Both the position numbers and the translations under genes were made by a program. 64,000 nt of DNA, from positions 3,073,001 to 3,137,000 of the forward strand of contig NZ_CP012040.1 of NCBI RefSeq assembly GCF_001050135.1, given 5' to 3'. This document shows, piece after piece, positions 54,474-63,784 of this stretch. This stretch comes from Cyclobacterium amurskyense. GTDB taxonomy: Bacteria > Bacteroidota > Bacteroidia > Cytophagales > Cyclobacteriaceae. Below the pieces are notes generated by a model. It did no database searches. It was not told the origin of the DNA and saw only the letters and a list, made by a program, of their open reading frames with translations. The first letter of the stretch is position 1; the number at the start of each line of letters is the position of its first letter.

Positions 54474-56175
54474 AAGTTTGCTATCCCATTATAACTGTCC
54501 TTCTTGTTTTACATTGAACATACCATTGTGGGTTTTATTACTCTTATTTTCCTGCAGTTCGGAAAACAATGAAGTCGCAAATGAAGGCAAACGGCCCAAT
54601 ATAATATATATAATGGCTGATGATCATACTAGTCAGGCATTCGGTGTTTATGGAAGTCGGTTGGCAGGTCTCAACCCAACTCCCACTTTGGATAGTTTAG
54701 CCAAATCGGGCATGCTCTTTGAAAACTGTTTTGTTAACAATTCTATCTGTGTTCCTAGTCGAGCTGCGGTGTTGACAGGTCAACGTGCTCAAACCAATGG
54801 AGTTTTAGATTTAGAAGGCAGTCTTCCACCGGAAAAGCAGTTTTTACCGATGGAATTAAAAAAACTCGGCTACCAAACAGCCATTATAGGTAAATGGCAT
54901 CTAAAAGAGGAGCCTGCTTCTTTCGATTATTATAAAGTACTTAATCAACAAGGTACTTATTTTGATCCGGTTTTCAGGATTCAAGGGAAGGGTGCTTGGC
55001 CTTCAAACGAAGTTCAATATGAGGGGCATTCTTCTGATGTGATTACAGACCAGGTAATCAATTGGTTTGAAAAGGAAAGAGTAGAAGATAAACCCTTTTT
55101 TCTGATGTACCATTTTAAGGCTCCGCACGATGATTTTGAAAACGCCCCTAGGTATGAAGGTTTTCTGGAGGATGTTTTCATACCTGAACCTGAAAGCCTT
55201 TATGATAATGGAAGCAATGGTTCAGTCGCTACGCGAGGTAAAAGGGATAGTTTGACCAGGTATATAGGATCGTCCGTCTCCCACAGAAACCTGATAAGAA
55301 ATCAAGCCATGAATATTTGGCAGGGTCCGAATTATAAGAATTATCGTAACGCTGAAGACATTTTGCCCAATGAATTGGTTAAATGGGAAATGGATGAAGA
55401 AGAGAAAAAATACACTTCAGAGGTTTACCAAAGTTACCTTAAGAAATACCTGAGATGTGTGAAAGGTATTGATGACAATATGAAGCGATTCCTGGCCTAT
55501 TTAAAGACAAATGGATTGCTAGAAAACACCATTATAGTCTACACCAGTGACCAGGGGTTTATGCTGGGGGAGCATGACTATATAGACAAACGATGGATGT
55601 ACGAAGAGTCTCTGAGGATGCCTTTCTTTATAAGGTTTCCAGAAAAAATTGAGGCCAATACTCGAACTGATGCTATAATTAACAATACCGATTTTGCACC
55701 TACTTTAATCGAACTTGCGGGTGGAACAAAGCCTGATTATATGCAGGGAAAAAGTTTTAAGGCCATTTTAGAAACAAACGAAGAGCCAGATGATTGGCCA
55801 AAGTCTAGCTATTACAGGTATTGGATGCATTTGGCGCATAGGCATGGAAATCCTGCCCATTTCGGTATACGGACCAAGCAGTATAAATTGATTTTTTATT
55901 ACGGAAAATACTGGGTGGACACCGATAAGCCTGAAGCCGAATGGAACAAGAGCAGTTGGGGAAATGATTTCACCACGCACACCCCTGTGGCATGGGAGTT
56001 CTATGACTTAGAAAAAGATCCCCAGGAAATGAATAATAGGTATGCGGATCCTGAATACAAGGAAACGATTGCTCAACTGAAGGAGGAATTGAAGCGTTCT
56101 AGGGTGGAGCTGAATGAAACAGATCAGAATTACCCGCATATTCAAAAGGTAATTGATGAGCACTGGAATGACTAG
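54451..56175 (+). CDS. Sulfatase lipoprotein (S1 type), overlapping the previous one
   Basis: The frame starts with ATG at 54451, overlapping the previous gene by 23 nt; a second ATG at 54463 (overlap of 11 nt) is also possible. The 574-residue protein has a hydrophobic stretch with lipobox LFSC (C35), then IIYIMADDHTSQAFG (metal Asp pair) and the site C100-V-P-S-R104 (CxPxR). Downstream are GKWHLKEEP, YTSDQGFMLGEHDYIDKRWMYEESLRMPFF and a typical C-terminus. Two sulfatases with different sites (CTASR and CVPSR) in coupled genes suggest two linked desulfation steps. It is followed 20 nt later by repeat copy E. Confidence 0.92.
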   Translation: MKWIMSFKSLLSHYNCPSCFTLNIPLWVLLLLFSCSSENNEVANEGKRPNIIYIMADDHTSQAFGVYGSRLAGLNPTPTLDSLAKSGMLFENCFVNNSICVPSRAAVLTGQRAQTNGVLDLEGSLPPEKQFLPMELKKLGYQTAIIGKWHLKEEPASFDYYKVLNQQGTYFDPVFRIQGKGAWPSNEVQYEGHSSDVITDQVINWFEKERVEDKPFFLMYHFKAPHDDFENAPRYEGFLEDVFIPEPESLYDNGSNGSVATRGKRDSLTRYIGSSVSHRNLIRNQAMNIWQGPNYKNYRNAEDILPNELVKWEMDEEEKKYTSEVYQSYLKKYLRCVKGIDDNMKRFLAYLKTNGLLENTIIVYTSDQGFMLGEHDYIDKRWMYEESLRMPFFIRFPEKIEANTRTDAIINNTDFAPTLIELAGGTKPDYMQGKSFKAILETNEEPDDWPKSSYYRYWMHLAHRHGNPAHFGIRTKQYKLIFYYGKYWVDTDKPEAEWNKSSWGNDFTTHTPVAWEFYDLEKDPQEMNNRYADPEYKETIAQLKEELKRSRVELNETDQNYPHIQKVIDEHWND

Positions 56176-56195
56176 TTCTTTGTGAATTAGAACAT

Positions 56196-56243
56196 TTAAC
56201 CCGGATTATGTAATAGAATGTCTATTGCATATTTCGGGTTTAA
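56196..56243 (+). repeat. Interspersed repeat, short form, copy E
   Basis: A 48-nt element begins TTAACCCGGATTATGTAATA and ends TTTCGGGTTTAA. It has the right end of copy B (TAATAGAATGTCTATTGC then TATTTCGGGTT) and the same left end. The arms pair imperfectly. It lies 20 nt after the sulfatase stop and may double as a terminator-like hairpin. Confidence 0.82.
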
Positions 56244-56294
56244 GCTATAAAAGTTCTTATTTATGAACTGTATATACAAAAGTAAAGAAATAAT

Positions 56295-57308
56295 ATGAAA
56301 GCCATAGGATTCAGAAAATCGCTACCCATAGCTGAAATGGAAAGTTTTATTGAATTTGAAACAGCCAAACCAAGCCCTTCAGGTTTTGATTTGTTGGTAA
56401 AGGTTGGGGCTGTATCTATGAATCCCGTCGATTTTAAAGTAAGACAAAGTGCTGCAAAAGATATCATCCTGGATGAACCCAAGATTATCGGATATGATGC
56501 AGTAGGAACAGTCGTATCAGTAGGTGAGAAGGTTGGCCTTTTTAAAGAAGGAGATGAAGTGTATTATGCAGGAGATCTTACCAGAAGTGGGAGCAATGCT
56601 GCTTTTCAATTGATTGATGAGCGAATTGTAGGAACCAAACCAAAATCTTTGCGTAGACAGGAGGCTGCTGCAATTCCGATGACAGGACTGACAGCCTGGG
56701 AGGCTATTTTTGACAGAATGAAGGTAGATATAAATAAAGCTAAGGGGAAGTCAATTCTAATCCTTGCAGGTGCTGGAGGGGTTGGATCCATAGCGATACA
56801 AATTGCAAAGCAGGTTGCTGGACTTACAGTGATTGCCAGCGCTTCACGGGATGAAACCCAAGACTGGTGCAAGTCAATGGGGGCGGATTTTGTTGTAAAT
56901 CACCATGACCTTCAATCTGAGATGAAAAGGATTGGGCACAAAGAGGTAGATTATATTTTGGATTGTGTGGATATAAATGGGTACTGGGAAGCGCTAAACG
57001 ATATTATCAAACCGCAGGGTCATATCGTAACGATTACTGGTAGCAATGCGCCCTTGAATCTGATGTTGCTTAAAAATAAAAGTGTGTCTTTTTCCTGGGA
57101 ATTCATGTTCACACGCTCCATGTACACCACAGAAGATATTATTAGACAACATGAAATTCTCAATGAGATTGCTGATTTGGTGGACAAAGGGATTTTGAAA
57201 TCAACCTTGAAAACAGAGCTGAAAGGGTTCTCAGTGGAAAATTTTAAAAAAGCCCATGAGATGCAGGAGTCTGGAAAATCAATTGGCAAAACAGTTATAA
57301 TGTTTTAG
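56295..57308 (+). CDS. Zinc-type alcohol dehydrogenase-like (MDR) reductase
   Basis: This 337-residue protein is a quinone-oxidoreductase-like member of the medium-chain reductases: MKAIGFRKSLPIAEMES, NPVDFKVRQ, IIGYDAVGTVVSVGE, then the NADPH-binding LILAGAGGVGSIAIQIAKQ. It lacks the Cys/His zinc ligands of true alcohol dehydrogenases. Substrate unknown. It may be in an operon with the transporter that starts 51 nt later. Confidence 0.9.
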   Translation: MKAIGFRKSLPIAEMESFIEFETAKPSPSGFDLLVKVGAVSMNPVDFKVRQSAAKDIILDEPKIIGYDAVGTVVSVGEKVGLFKEGDEVYYAGDLTRSGSNAAFQLIDERIVGTKPKSLRRQEAAAIPMTGLTAWEAIFDRMKVDINKAKGKSILILAGAGGVGSIAIQIAKQVAGLTVIASASRDETQDWCKSMGADFVVNHHDLQSEMKRIGHKEVDYILDCVDINGYWEALNDIIKPQGHIVTITGSNAPLNLMLLKNKSVSFSWEFMFTRSMYTTEDIIRQHEILNEIADLVDKGILKSTLKTELKGFSVENFKKAHEMQESGKSIGKTVIMF

Positions 57309-57359
57309 ATAAATCACTCCAGATTTGAGACCGGACCTTAATTCCCACTATTTGAAAAT

Positions 57360-58349
57360 ATGGCTTCAATTAAAACAAAACTAGCGAGGGCTGGGATCAA
57401 TACATTTTTCTTTTTGTTGCTTTTCACTATTCTATTGGCCTACCTGTTTCCTGAATGGGGGGAACTAAAAGGTGATTTTACTATTGACAAGTTAACCTAC
57501 TACGGTGTTTCTTTGATCTTTTTCTTTTATGGGATAAAGATTAGTCCTTCTACCTTAAAGATTGGCTTATCCAACTGGAAGCTCCACTTATTGATTCAAG
57601 GCACTACATTTATAATTTTCCCATTATTTATTTTATTACTCTATGGTTTTTTTGGAATAGAGGGAGACTTATTTTGGTTGGGCGCTTTTTATTTGGCAGC
57701 CCTACCTTCTACTGTCTCTTCCTCAGTAGTGATGGTGTCTATTGCAGGAGGTAACCTCCCTGCGGCTATATTTAATGCCAGTATTTCAAGTATAATCGGT
57801 ATCGTAATCACCCCATTATGGATGGGGCTTTTTCTAAGTGCTGAACAGGCAAGTTTTGAGCTGTTGAGTACTGTGTGGGAGCTTGTAAAGCAAATTTTAA
57901 TACCTGTAGTCATTGGCTTTTTTCTACACAATTGGTTAATCAACTGGGTGCAGAAGTACCTTAAACTACTTAAAAACTTTGACCAACTTGTAATCCTTTT
58001 GATCGTGTTTTCTGCCTTCTCGCAATCTTTTGGTGGAAATATGTTCGAAGGTCAAAACATCCTGAGTTTGGGCTTTTGGATGCTACTATTATTTTGTTTT
58101 ATGGCTGGAGGAATGTACCTCTTGGGCAGATGGCTTTCTTTTGAAAGGGTGGATAGGGTCACTGTTTTGTTTTGTGGGTCCAAAAAATCATTGGTTCAAG
58201 GGGCTGTAATGGGGAAGATTTTGTTTCCTGACCCTGTGATTTTCGGCGTAGTGTTGCTTCCACTGATGCTCTATCACACCTTACAGCTGATTCTTGGTAG
58301 TGCATTGGCCGAAAGGTTGGCACTTTCAAGGAAAGACACCTTAAAATAA
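57360..58349 (+). CDS. Bile acid:sodium symporter family transporter
   Basis: This 329-residue integral membrane protein has about ten hydrophobic helices, and the SBF/YfeH-like phrases LIFFFYGIKISPSTLK, LPSTVSSSVVMVSIAGGNLPAAIFNASISSIIGI and GSKKSLVQGAVMGKILF, which are conserved sodium-site regions of the family. It would import an organic anion with sodium. The real substrate is unknown, and bile acids are unlikely in a marine organism. It converges with the queuosine precursor transporter. Confidence 0.88.
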   Translation: MASIKTKLARAGINTFFFLLLFTILLAYLFPEWGELKGDFTIDKLTYYGVSLIFFFYGIKISPSTLKIGLSNWKLHLLIQGTTFIIFPLFILLLYGFFGIEGDLFWLGAFYLAALPSTVSSSVVMVSIAGGNLPAAIFNASISSIIGIVITPLWMGLFLSAEQASFELLSTVWELVKQILIPVVIGFFLHNWLINWVQKYLKLLKNFDQLVILLIVFSAFSQSFGGNMFEGQNILSLGFWMLLLFCFMAGGMYLLGRWLSFERVDRVTVLFCGSKKSLVQGAVMGKILFPDPVIFGVVLLPLMLYHTLQLILGSALAERLALSRKDTLK

Positions 58350-58434
58350 TATTGTGGGTTAATGGCATTGTTTTAGGGCAGGTAAACACCTAAACATTTG
58401 GCTGTCAATGATGGTAAGACGGGCTTAATTCTAA

Positions 58435-59235
58435 TTAGGTGAAAGACTCATCTCCGGAAGCTTCGGCAGTTAATCTTTCGGCAAAAGATTTGCCCAAATA
58501 ACGGTCAATAAGTCCATGACCTAGGTAAAGTAGTGGAGTCAAAGCTATGGCCACTGAGAATTTATATAAGTAATTGATTATCCCTACCGCTATAATTTGT
58601 TCAATTGACCAATTCCCAAAAACATAAAAAGCAATTCCCAGTACTACGAAAGAGTCAATAAATTGGGAAACTAAAGTAGAACCGGTAGCCCTAAGCCATA
58701 TCATTTTAGACCCAGTAATGCGCCTTAATTTTTGGAAGATATATACATCAAGAAGCTGACCAATTAAAAAAGCAATAAGAGAACCTATGATAATACCAAG
58801 GCCCTGCCTAAAGATGGTGTTGAATGCATAATCTATATTGAAAGGGTTGCCAGTGTTGTCTTCGGCGTTTACTTCAAGCCAGAAAGTAGCCGGAGGGAGT
58901 TTTGTGACTAAGGAGATTACAATAAATGCATAAGCAATTAGGGCTACGGTGATAAAACTGATTTGCCGTACCCCCTTTTTGCCAAAATATTCATTGATAA
59001 TATCAGTAGTGATAAAAACAACAGGCCATATTACTGCCCCTGCAGTTAGGTTGAAATCTAAAATATAATCTCCAAAAAAAGTCCAATTGGCTGGTGCCAC
59101 TCCAATTGTACCTTCCCCTGAAAAGATCTTTACGCCGATTATTTCTGCCAGGATTGCATTCGTTAGAAAGATTCCGGCTAGGATGATAAATAGATTGGTT
59201 TTCTTGGATTGGTAAACCTTTTCGCTAATGTCCAT
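58435..59235 (-). CDS. Queuosine precursor transporter (YhhQ/VUT family)
   Basis: This 266-residue membrane protein has about six or seven helices and family parts AGAVIWPVVFITTDIINEYFGKKGVRQISF and WLRATGSTLVSQFIDSFVVLGIAF. YhhQ-family proteins import queuine-pathway precursors such as preQ0/preQ1 for tRNA modification. It lies 2 nt after rnz on the same strand, so both are probably co-transcribed. No queuosine synthesis gene is seen in the window. Confidence 0.9.
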   Translation of the reverse strand: MDISEKVYQSKKTNLFIILAGIFLTNAILAEIIGVKIFSGEGTIGVAPANWTFFGDYILDFNLTAGAVIWPVVFITTDIINEYFGKKGVRQISFITVALIAYAFIVISLVTKLPPATFWLEVNAEDNTGNPFNIDYAFNTIFRQGLGIIIGSLIAFLIGQLLDVYIFQKLRRITGSKMIWLRATGSTLVSQFIDSFVVLGIAFYVFGNWSIEQIIAVGIINYLYKFSVAIALTPLLYLGHGLIDRYLGKSFAERLTAEASGDESFT

Positions 59236-59237
59236 AT

Positions 59238-60152
59238 TTATTTAATAGTGTAGGTGGTCCCTTCTTCACTCAATAAACTGGCTTCAAAAATTTCTTTGGC
59301 CTCATTAAGGAGTAGATCCAACTTATCATACCTGCTCGAATAGTGTCCCAGTAGAAGGTTTTTAACATTAGCCGCTTTGGCAATTAGGGCTGCTTCCTTG
59401 GCGGTACTGTGTTTGGTCTGTTTGGCTCGTTTTCTTTCTGACTCCATAAAGGTAGACTCATGATAGAGTAAATCGGTCTCTTTAATGAAAGGGACCAAAT
59501 CTAGATTAAAGGCTGTGTCCGAACAGTAGCTGTATTTCCGAGGAGGCGTAATTTCACAAAAATCAGAGGCTTTATAAATCACATTACCAGCCTTGTCTTT
59601 TACATCTTGGCCTGATTGTAGGATGTGAATATCAGTAACGCTAGGTCGATGTTTACTCATCATCTCTTTATTCAGGTGTACCCTTGGTTTATTTTCTTCA
59701 AAGATAAATCCTGTGCAGGGTATCCTATGTTGCAAAGGGATGGAATAAATGGATAGATTTCGGAAATCCACCAATTTTATTTTCCCTTGTGGAACAGTTG
59801 CGTGAAAAATTAATGGGTAATTCAGTACGTTGGCTGAGTACTTTAACTGGATGGTAATAATTTCATCAAGGCCCTTAGGTCCATAAATATGAAGAGGGAG
59901 CTTTCTGTTATTGAGGCTATAAGTATTAAGTAATCCCATCAATCCCAGATAGTGGTCTCCATGAAGGTGGGAAATAAATATATGGTTGATTTTGGAGTAC
60001 TTTATCTTGAATTTTCTCAGTTGTTGTTGAGTAGATTCCCCACAATCAATCAAAAAAGATTCACCATCCCAGGTAATCAATTGAGATGTTTGGTTACGGC
60101 CATGTGCAGGAATGGCTGAATTTGAACCCAGAATGGTGATATTGAAATCCAA
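59238..60152 (-). CDS. rnz: Ribonuclease Z
   Basis: RNase Z trims the 3' end of pre-tRNAs. This 304-residue metallo-beta-lactamase-fold enzyme carries SHLHGDHYLGLMGLL (HxHxDH), FDCGE-like FLIDCGESTQQQL, and the flexible-arm region near KPRVHLN. HST motifs (ESTFMESERKRAKQTKHSTAKEAA) and LLLGHYSSRY follow. The start is TTG at 60152, giving MDFNITILGSNSA, which is the expected N-terminus. It is 13 nt after the STAS gene. Confidence 0.94.
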   Translation of the reverse strand: MDFNITILGSNSAIPAHGRNQTSQLITWDGESFLIDCGESTQQQLRKFKIKYSKINHIFISHLHGDHYLGLMGLLNTYSLNNRKLPLHIYGPKGLDEIITIQLKYSANVLNYPLIFHATVPQGKIKLVDFRNLSIYSIPLQHRIPCTGFIFEENKPRVHLNKEMMSKHRPSVTDIHILQSGQDVKDKAGNVIYKASDFCEITPPRKYSYCSDTAFNLDLVPFIKETDLLYHESTFMESERKRAKQTKHSTAKEAALIAKAANVKNLLLGHYSSRYDKLDLLLNEAKEIFEASLLSEEGTTYTIK

Positions 60153-60165
60153 AGGCTTTTATCAG

Positions 60166-60546
60166 TTATTCTTCTTCATCTTTCTCAGGGCCATTCTCTA
60201 TTTCGTGGATAAAAATAGCTTCTGCTGCTGCTTCATTATCATCCACTACTTTGAAGACCTTATCCAGCATAGATATCTTCAATAATTTGACAACATGCTC
60301 CTGAAGAGAAGACAATACAAAGACACCTCCATCTTCATTAAAGGTTCTATTCCCGACCAAAAGGGCACTTAGCCCACTGGAATCGGCATACTTCACACTT
60401 CCCATATCCAATATCAGATTTTTATAGCCTTCAGCATGAACGGTAAGTAATTCAGATTTTAATTGGGGAGAGAGTGAGCTATCAAGCTTTTCTTCCATTA
60501 TGGTAAAAACAACAAATTGTTCTTTTTTATCTACTGCGTATTTCAT
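60166..60546 (-). CDS. STAS-domain protein (anti-sigma antagonist-like)
   Basis: This 126-residue protein is a single STAS domain, with LDMGSVKYADSSGLSALLVG and the phosphorylatable Ser56/57, as in SpoIIAA-like proteins. A short acidic tail ends EIENGPEKDEEE. It may take part in a partner-switching system, but no kinase or sigma factor gene is adjacent. It precedes rnz on the same strand. Confidence 0.88.
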   Translation of the reverse strand: MKYAVDKKEQFVVFTIMEEKLDSSLSPQLKSELLTVHAEGYKNLILDMGSVKYADSSGLSALLVGNRTFNEDGGVFVLSSLQEHVVKLLKISMLDKVFKVVDDNEAAAEAIFIHEIENGPEKDEEE

Positions 60547-60669
60547 TATTTTTAGTGTGTTTACCTATCTTGAACATCAGTGAAAATTTTTTGTTCCAAA
60601 TAGGTGGTTATTTTCGATACCGATTTAAAATTAGCTTAAAAATTGATGGGGCCAAAATGTTCGGTTCTT

Positions 60670-61605
60670 TTAAATATTTGCAAGTATAGCTTCTTCTATC
60701 CTTTCACGTGCACCTTGACTTTTTGCAGGCTGAAAATCATGCCCTGTGATGTGTTCATACAACTCTATGTATCTCTTTGATATCGATTCAATGATTTCAG
60801 GTGTCATTTCCGGAATAGTTTGTCCATCTTTTCCCTGAAATCCATTCTCTATAAGCCATTGTCGGACAAACTCTTTGGAAAGTTGCTTTTGTACAGTACC
60901 GGCTTTTTGTCGCTTTTCATAGCCTTCTAGGTAGAAGTACCTTGAAGAGTCAGGTGTATGGATCTCATCAATAAGGAGAATCTGATCTCCAAACTTCCCA
61001 AATTCATATTTGGTATCCACCAATATTAGCCCTTTGCTTTTGGCCATTTCAGTGCCTGATTGGAATAGGTCTTTGGTGTATTTTTCTAATTGGATATAAT
61101 CTTTTTCACTGACAATACCTTGACTAAGGATTTTGTCCCTTGAAATATCTTCGTCATGTCCTTGGTCGGCCTTAGTCGTAGGAGTGATGATTGGTGTTGG
61201 AAGTGGATCGTTTTCTTTTAAACCATCAGGAAGATCAACACCACAAATACTTCTTTTGCCATCCCTATATTCCCTCCAAGCATGTCCAGCTAGGTAGCCT
61301 CTTATTACCATTTCCACTTTAAAAGGAACGCATCTTTTACCAATGGTGACATTAGGATCAGGGGTAGAGGTGACCCAGTTAGGCACAATATCAGCGGTGG
61401 AGGCAAGAAAGTAGGACGCGATTTGGTTAAGAACCTGCCCTTTAAAAGGGATTGGTTTTGGTAGCACTACGTCAAATGCTGATATGCGATCTGTTGCAAC
61501 TACAGCAATTAATTTATCAAATATATAGACGTCTCTTACTTTTCCTTTGTAAAAGTCTAATTGTCCGGGGAATTCGAATTGTGTGCTTTTTATACCTTGG
61601 TTCAT
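60670..61605 (-). CDS. purC: SAICAR synthetase (phosphoribosylaminoimidazolesuccinocarboxamide synthase)
   Basis: PurC joins aspartate to CAIR with ATP in purine synthesis. At 311 residues it is the long form found in Bacteroidota and yeast. Typical parts are [64 protein letters not shown] and [11 protein letters not shown]. It lies on the minus strand, separated by about 123 nt from the STAS gene, and the gap holds no clear feature. Other purine genes are not in the window. Confidence 0.96.
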   Translation of the reverse strand: MNQGIKSTQFEFPGQLDFYKGKVRDVYIFDKLIAVVATDRISAFDVVLPKPIPFKGQVLNQIASYFLASTADIVPNWVTSTPDPNVTIGKRCVPFKVEMVIRGYLAGHAWREYRDGKRSICGVDLPDGLKENDPLPTPIITPTTKADQGHDEDISRDKILSQGIVSEKDYIQLEKYTKDLFQSGTEMAKSKGLILVDTKYEFGKFGDQILLIDEIHTPDSSRYFYLEGYEKRQKAGTVQKQLSKEFVRQWLIENGFQGKDGQTIPEMTPEIIESISKRYIELYEHITGHDFQPAKSQGARERIEEAILANI

Positions 61606-61748
61606 TGTGCCTTAGATTTTAAACACAAAAATAGAAAATAATCTGATGCTTGTTCTAATTTTTCAATCTTCCTGAAAATCTATCCCGAAAATTCTTAGCT
61701 GAGAACTACCTTTGTTTAGCTGGTTTCACCCTGTCCAAGTAAAGTTTG

Positions 61749-62543
61749 TTATTCTTTTTTTCCTGATTTGTAAGTCATTTCTCCTATGATTGCACCAGAC
61801 TCGTCTTTGGTGACAAACCGGCCATTTTTTAATCCTCTGTTGTATTTCCCCTCTATGGCAATGGTTCCATTTTCATGGTAACCTAAGTAATCTCCATGCT
61901 TGATACCGTTTTTGTAATTGATTTCAGTGGCCTTCGATCCATTAGGGAAATAGGTGATAAAAGGCCCTTCAAGACTTCCTTTATTATAATTACTTTCCTC
62001 TATCAATTGTCCGGATTCAGTGAATTCCTGCTGAATTCCATCTAAGGTTCCGTCCTTGAAAGTTTGTTTTTCATGAATTTCGCCATTTTCATAATAGCTG
62101 ATATGGGAGCCATTTGGTTTTCCATTTGAAAACTCAGTTCTGCTCTTAATTTTTCCGGAAGGAAAATAACTTTCTAATAAACCTTCAATAGCTCCCTCCT
62201 TAAACGAAGCAATTTGTGACAGACTCCCATTTGGATAATAAGACTTGGCTTCACCATGAGGTAAATCTTTATAGTAAGGTGTTATTTTAAGCGTGTCTTG
62301 TGTTATAGGGTGTAGGTCATAAAAATCTGACATCCTTTGTCCATTTTCATATTGGCCTACTTGAATCAATTGGCCTAAGGTATTGTAAAGTTTATAGGCC
62401 CCATGTGCCATTCCTTCTGAGGTTTCAAAATTCTCTTTTATAATGGTCTCACCTGCATCATAATAAGTGGTGTGAACTTGTGCAAATCCAGGAGTGACCG
62501 AGTAAAGCAAAAGTAGAAAGAATACAAGAGTGTAGAGTTTCAT
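61749..62543 (-). CDS. MORN-like repeat protein (YwqK-like), secreted
   Basis: This 264-residue protein has a signal peptide (1-21, ending GFAQ) and about nine repeats of the form YYxNGxxxxxxxYxxGxxxG (for example YYPNGSLSQIASFKEGAIEG, SYYENGEIHEKQTFKDG). It is a beta-strand solenoid of the MORN/YwqK kind, likely in the periplasm or outside the cell. The name antitoxin is sometimes attached to this family, without support here. Role unknown. It lies 42 nt upstream... of the thiolase end on the same strand. Confidence 0.85.
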   Translation of the reverse strand: MKLYTLVFFLLLLYSVTPGFAQVHTTYYDAGETIIKENFETSEGMAHGAYKLYNTLGQLIQVGQYENGQRMSDFYDLHPITQDTLKITPYYKDLPHGEAKSYYPNGSLSQIASFKEGAIEGLLESYFPSGKIKSRTEFSNGKPNGSHISYYENGEIHEKQTFKDGTLDGIQQEFTESGQLIEESNYNKGSLEGPFITYFPNGSKATEINYKNGIKHGDYLGYHENGTIAIEGKYNRGLKNGRFVTKDESGAIIGEMTYKSGKKE

Positions 62544-62585
62544 TTGGTGCCATTTTCCTTTAAAAGCCTAGCGTTTTATTGCTGA

Positions 62586-63767
62586 TTACATTTTTTCTAT
62601 GACAATAGCAGATGCACCGCCTCCACCATTGCATATTCCAGCAACTCCCAAGTTTCCATTTTCTTGATGAAGAATGGAAAGTAAAGTTGTTATGATTCTG
62701 CTACCTGAGCACCCAAGTGGATGGCCCAAAGCCACAGCTCCACCATAAACATTTAATTTTTTTTCAGGAATACTCAACAGTTCTTGATTGGCTAGAGCCA
62801 CCGCTGCAAAGGCCTCATTGATTTCATAATAGTCGATGTCACTTGAATTGACTCCTGCAATTTTTAGTGCTTTTGGAATAGCCAAGGAGGGCGCTGTTGT
62901 AAACCATAATGGGTCACTGGCAGCATCAGAAAATCCACGTATTTTACCGATTATCGGTAAGTTCATTGACATGGCTGTTTTTTTATCCGCTAAAATAAGC
63001 GCTGAGGCCCCATCACTTATGTTTGATGCGTTGGCTGCAGTAACTGTTCCTTCCAGTAAAAAAACAGGTTTTAATGTTGGTATTTTTTCGAAATTGACCT
63101 TTTTGAAATCCTCATCTTCTGAAATAAGGTTCTTTTCACCCCTTCTGCCTTTGACCTGAATGGGGCATATTTCATTATCGAATAAGCCTTTTTTCCATGC
63201 TTCAGCGGCCAGTTGATAGCTTTTTATGGCATACTGATCCTGAGATTCACGACTTATCTTCATTTCTTTGGCTGTGTTTTCAGCGCAATTCCCCATAGGA
63301 AAATCGTGATAAACCTCGTGTAAGCCATCCTTTTGAAGTCCATCTACCAGGTTTCCATCTCCATATTTATAGCCAAAACGAGCCTTTGGAAGGTAATAGG
63401 GGACATTACTCATGCTTTCCATCCCTCCGGCAACTACGATTTCAGCTTGCCCACACATTATGGCTTGAGCGCCTAGCATTACTGCTTTCATGCCGGATGC
63501 ACATACCTTGTTAATTGTCGTGCAGGGTGTTGAAATGCTTAGACCAGCTTTTAGTGCCGTTTGTCTGGCGGGTGCTTGTCCTAAGTTTGAGGAGAGTACG
63601 TTTCCCATCAATACCTCACTGATTAAACTAAGGTCTGTTATCCCAGATTTCTCTATGGCGGATCGAATGGCAAATCCTCCCAGTTCGGTGGCCGAGAGAG
63701 AAGAAAGTTGTCCTCCAAATCCACCGATAGGAGTTCTTGTGGCGGCTATAATATATACTTCTCTCAT
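62586..63767 (-). CDS. Acetyl-CoA C-acyltransferase (thiolase)
   Basis: I use ATG at 63767 (MREVYIIAATRTPIGGF); an upstream ATG at 63779 would add four residues (MTHN). The 393-residue thiolase has the nucleophile Cys in INKVCASGMKAVMLGAQ, the His in GGAVALGHPLGCSG and the second Cys in GICNGGGGAS. It makes or splits acetoacetyl-CoA or longer beta-ketoacyl-CoA. Whether it is biosynthetic or degradative is unclear, since no 3-hydroxyacyl-CoA dehydrogenase gene is adjacent. Confidence 0.93.
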   Translation of the reverse strand: MREVYIIAATRTPIGGFGGQLSSLSATELGGFAIRSAIEKSGITDLSLISEVLMGNVLSSNLGQAPARQTALKAGLSISTPCTTINKVCASGMKAVMLGAQAIMCGQAEIVVAGGMESMSNVPYYLPKARFGYKYGDGNLVDGLQKDGLHEVYHDFPMGNCAENTAKEMKISRESQDQYAIKSYQLAAEAWKKGLFDNEICPIQVKGRRGEKNLISEDEDFKKVNFEKIPTLKPVFLLEGTVTAANASNISDGASALILADKKTAMSMNLPIIGKIRGFSDAASDPLWFTTAPSLAIPKALKIAGVNSSDIDYYEINEAFAAVALANQELLSIPEKKLNVYGGAVALGHPLGCSGSRIITTLLSILHQENGNLGVAGICNGGGGASAIVIEKM

Positions 63768-63784
63768 ATTATGGGTCATTTGTT

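Noticed and set aside
61749..62543. MORN/YwqK protein as an antitoxin
   Set aside because: The name appears in databases for this fold, but there is a signal peptide and no toxin gene adjacent, so a toxin-antitoxin role has no support.
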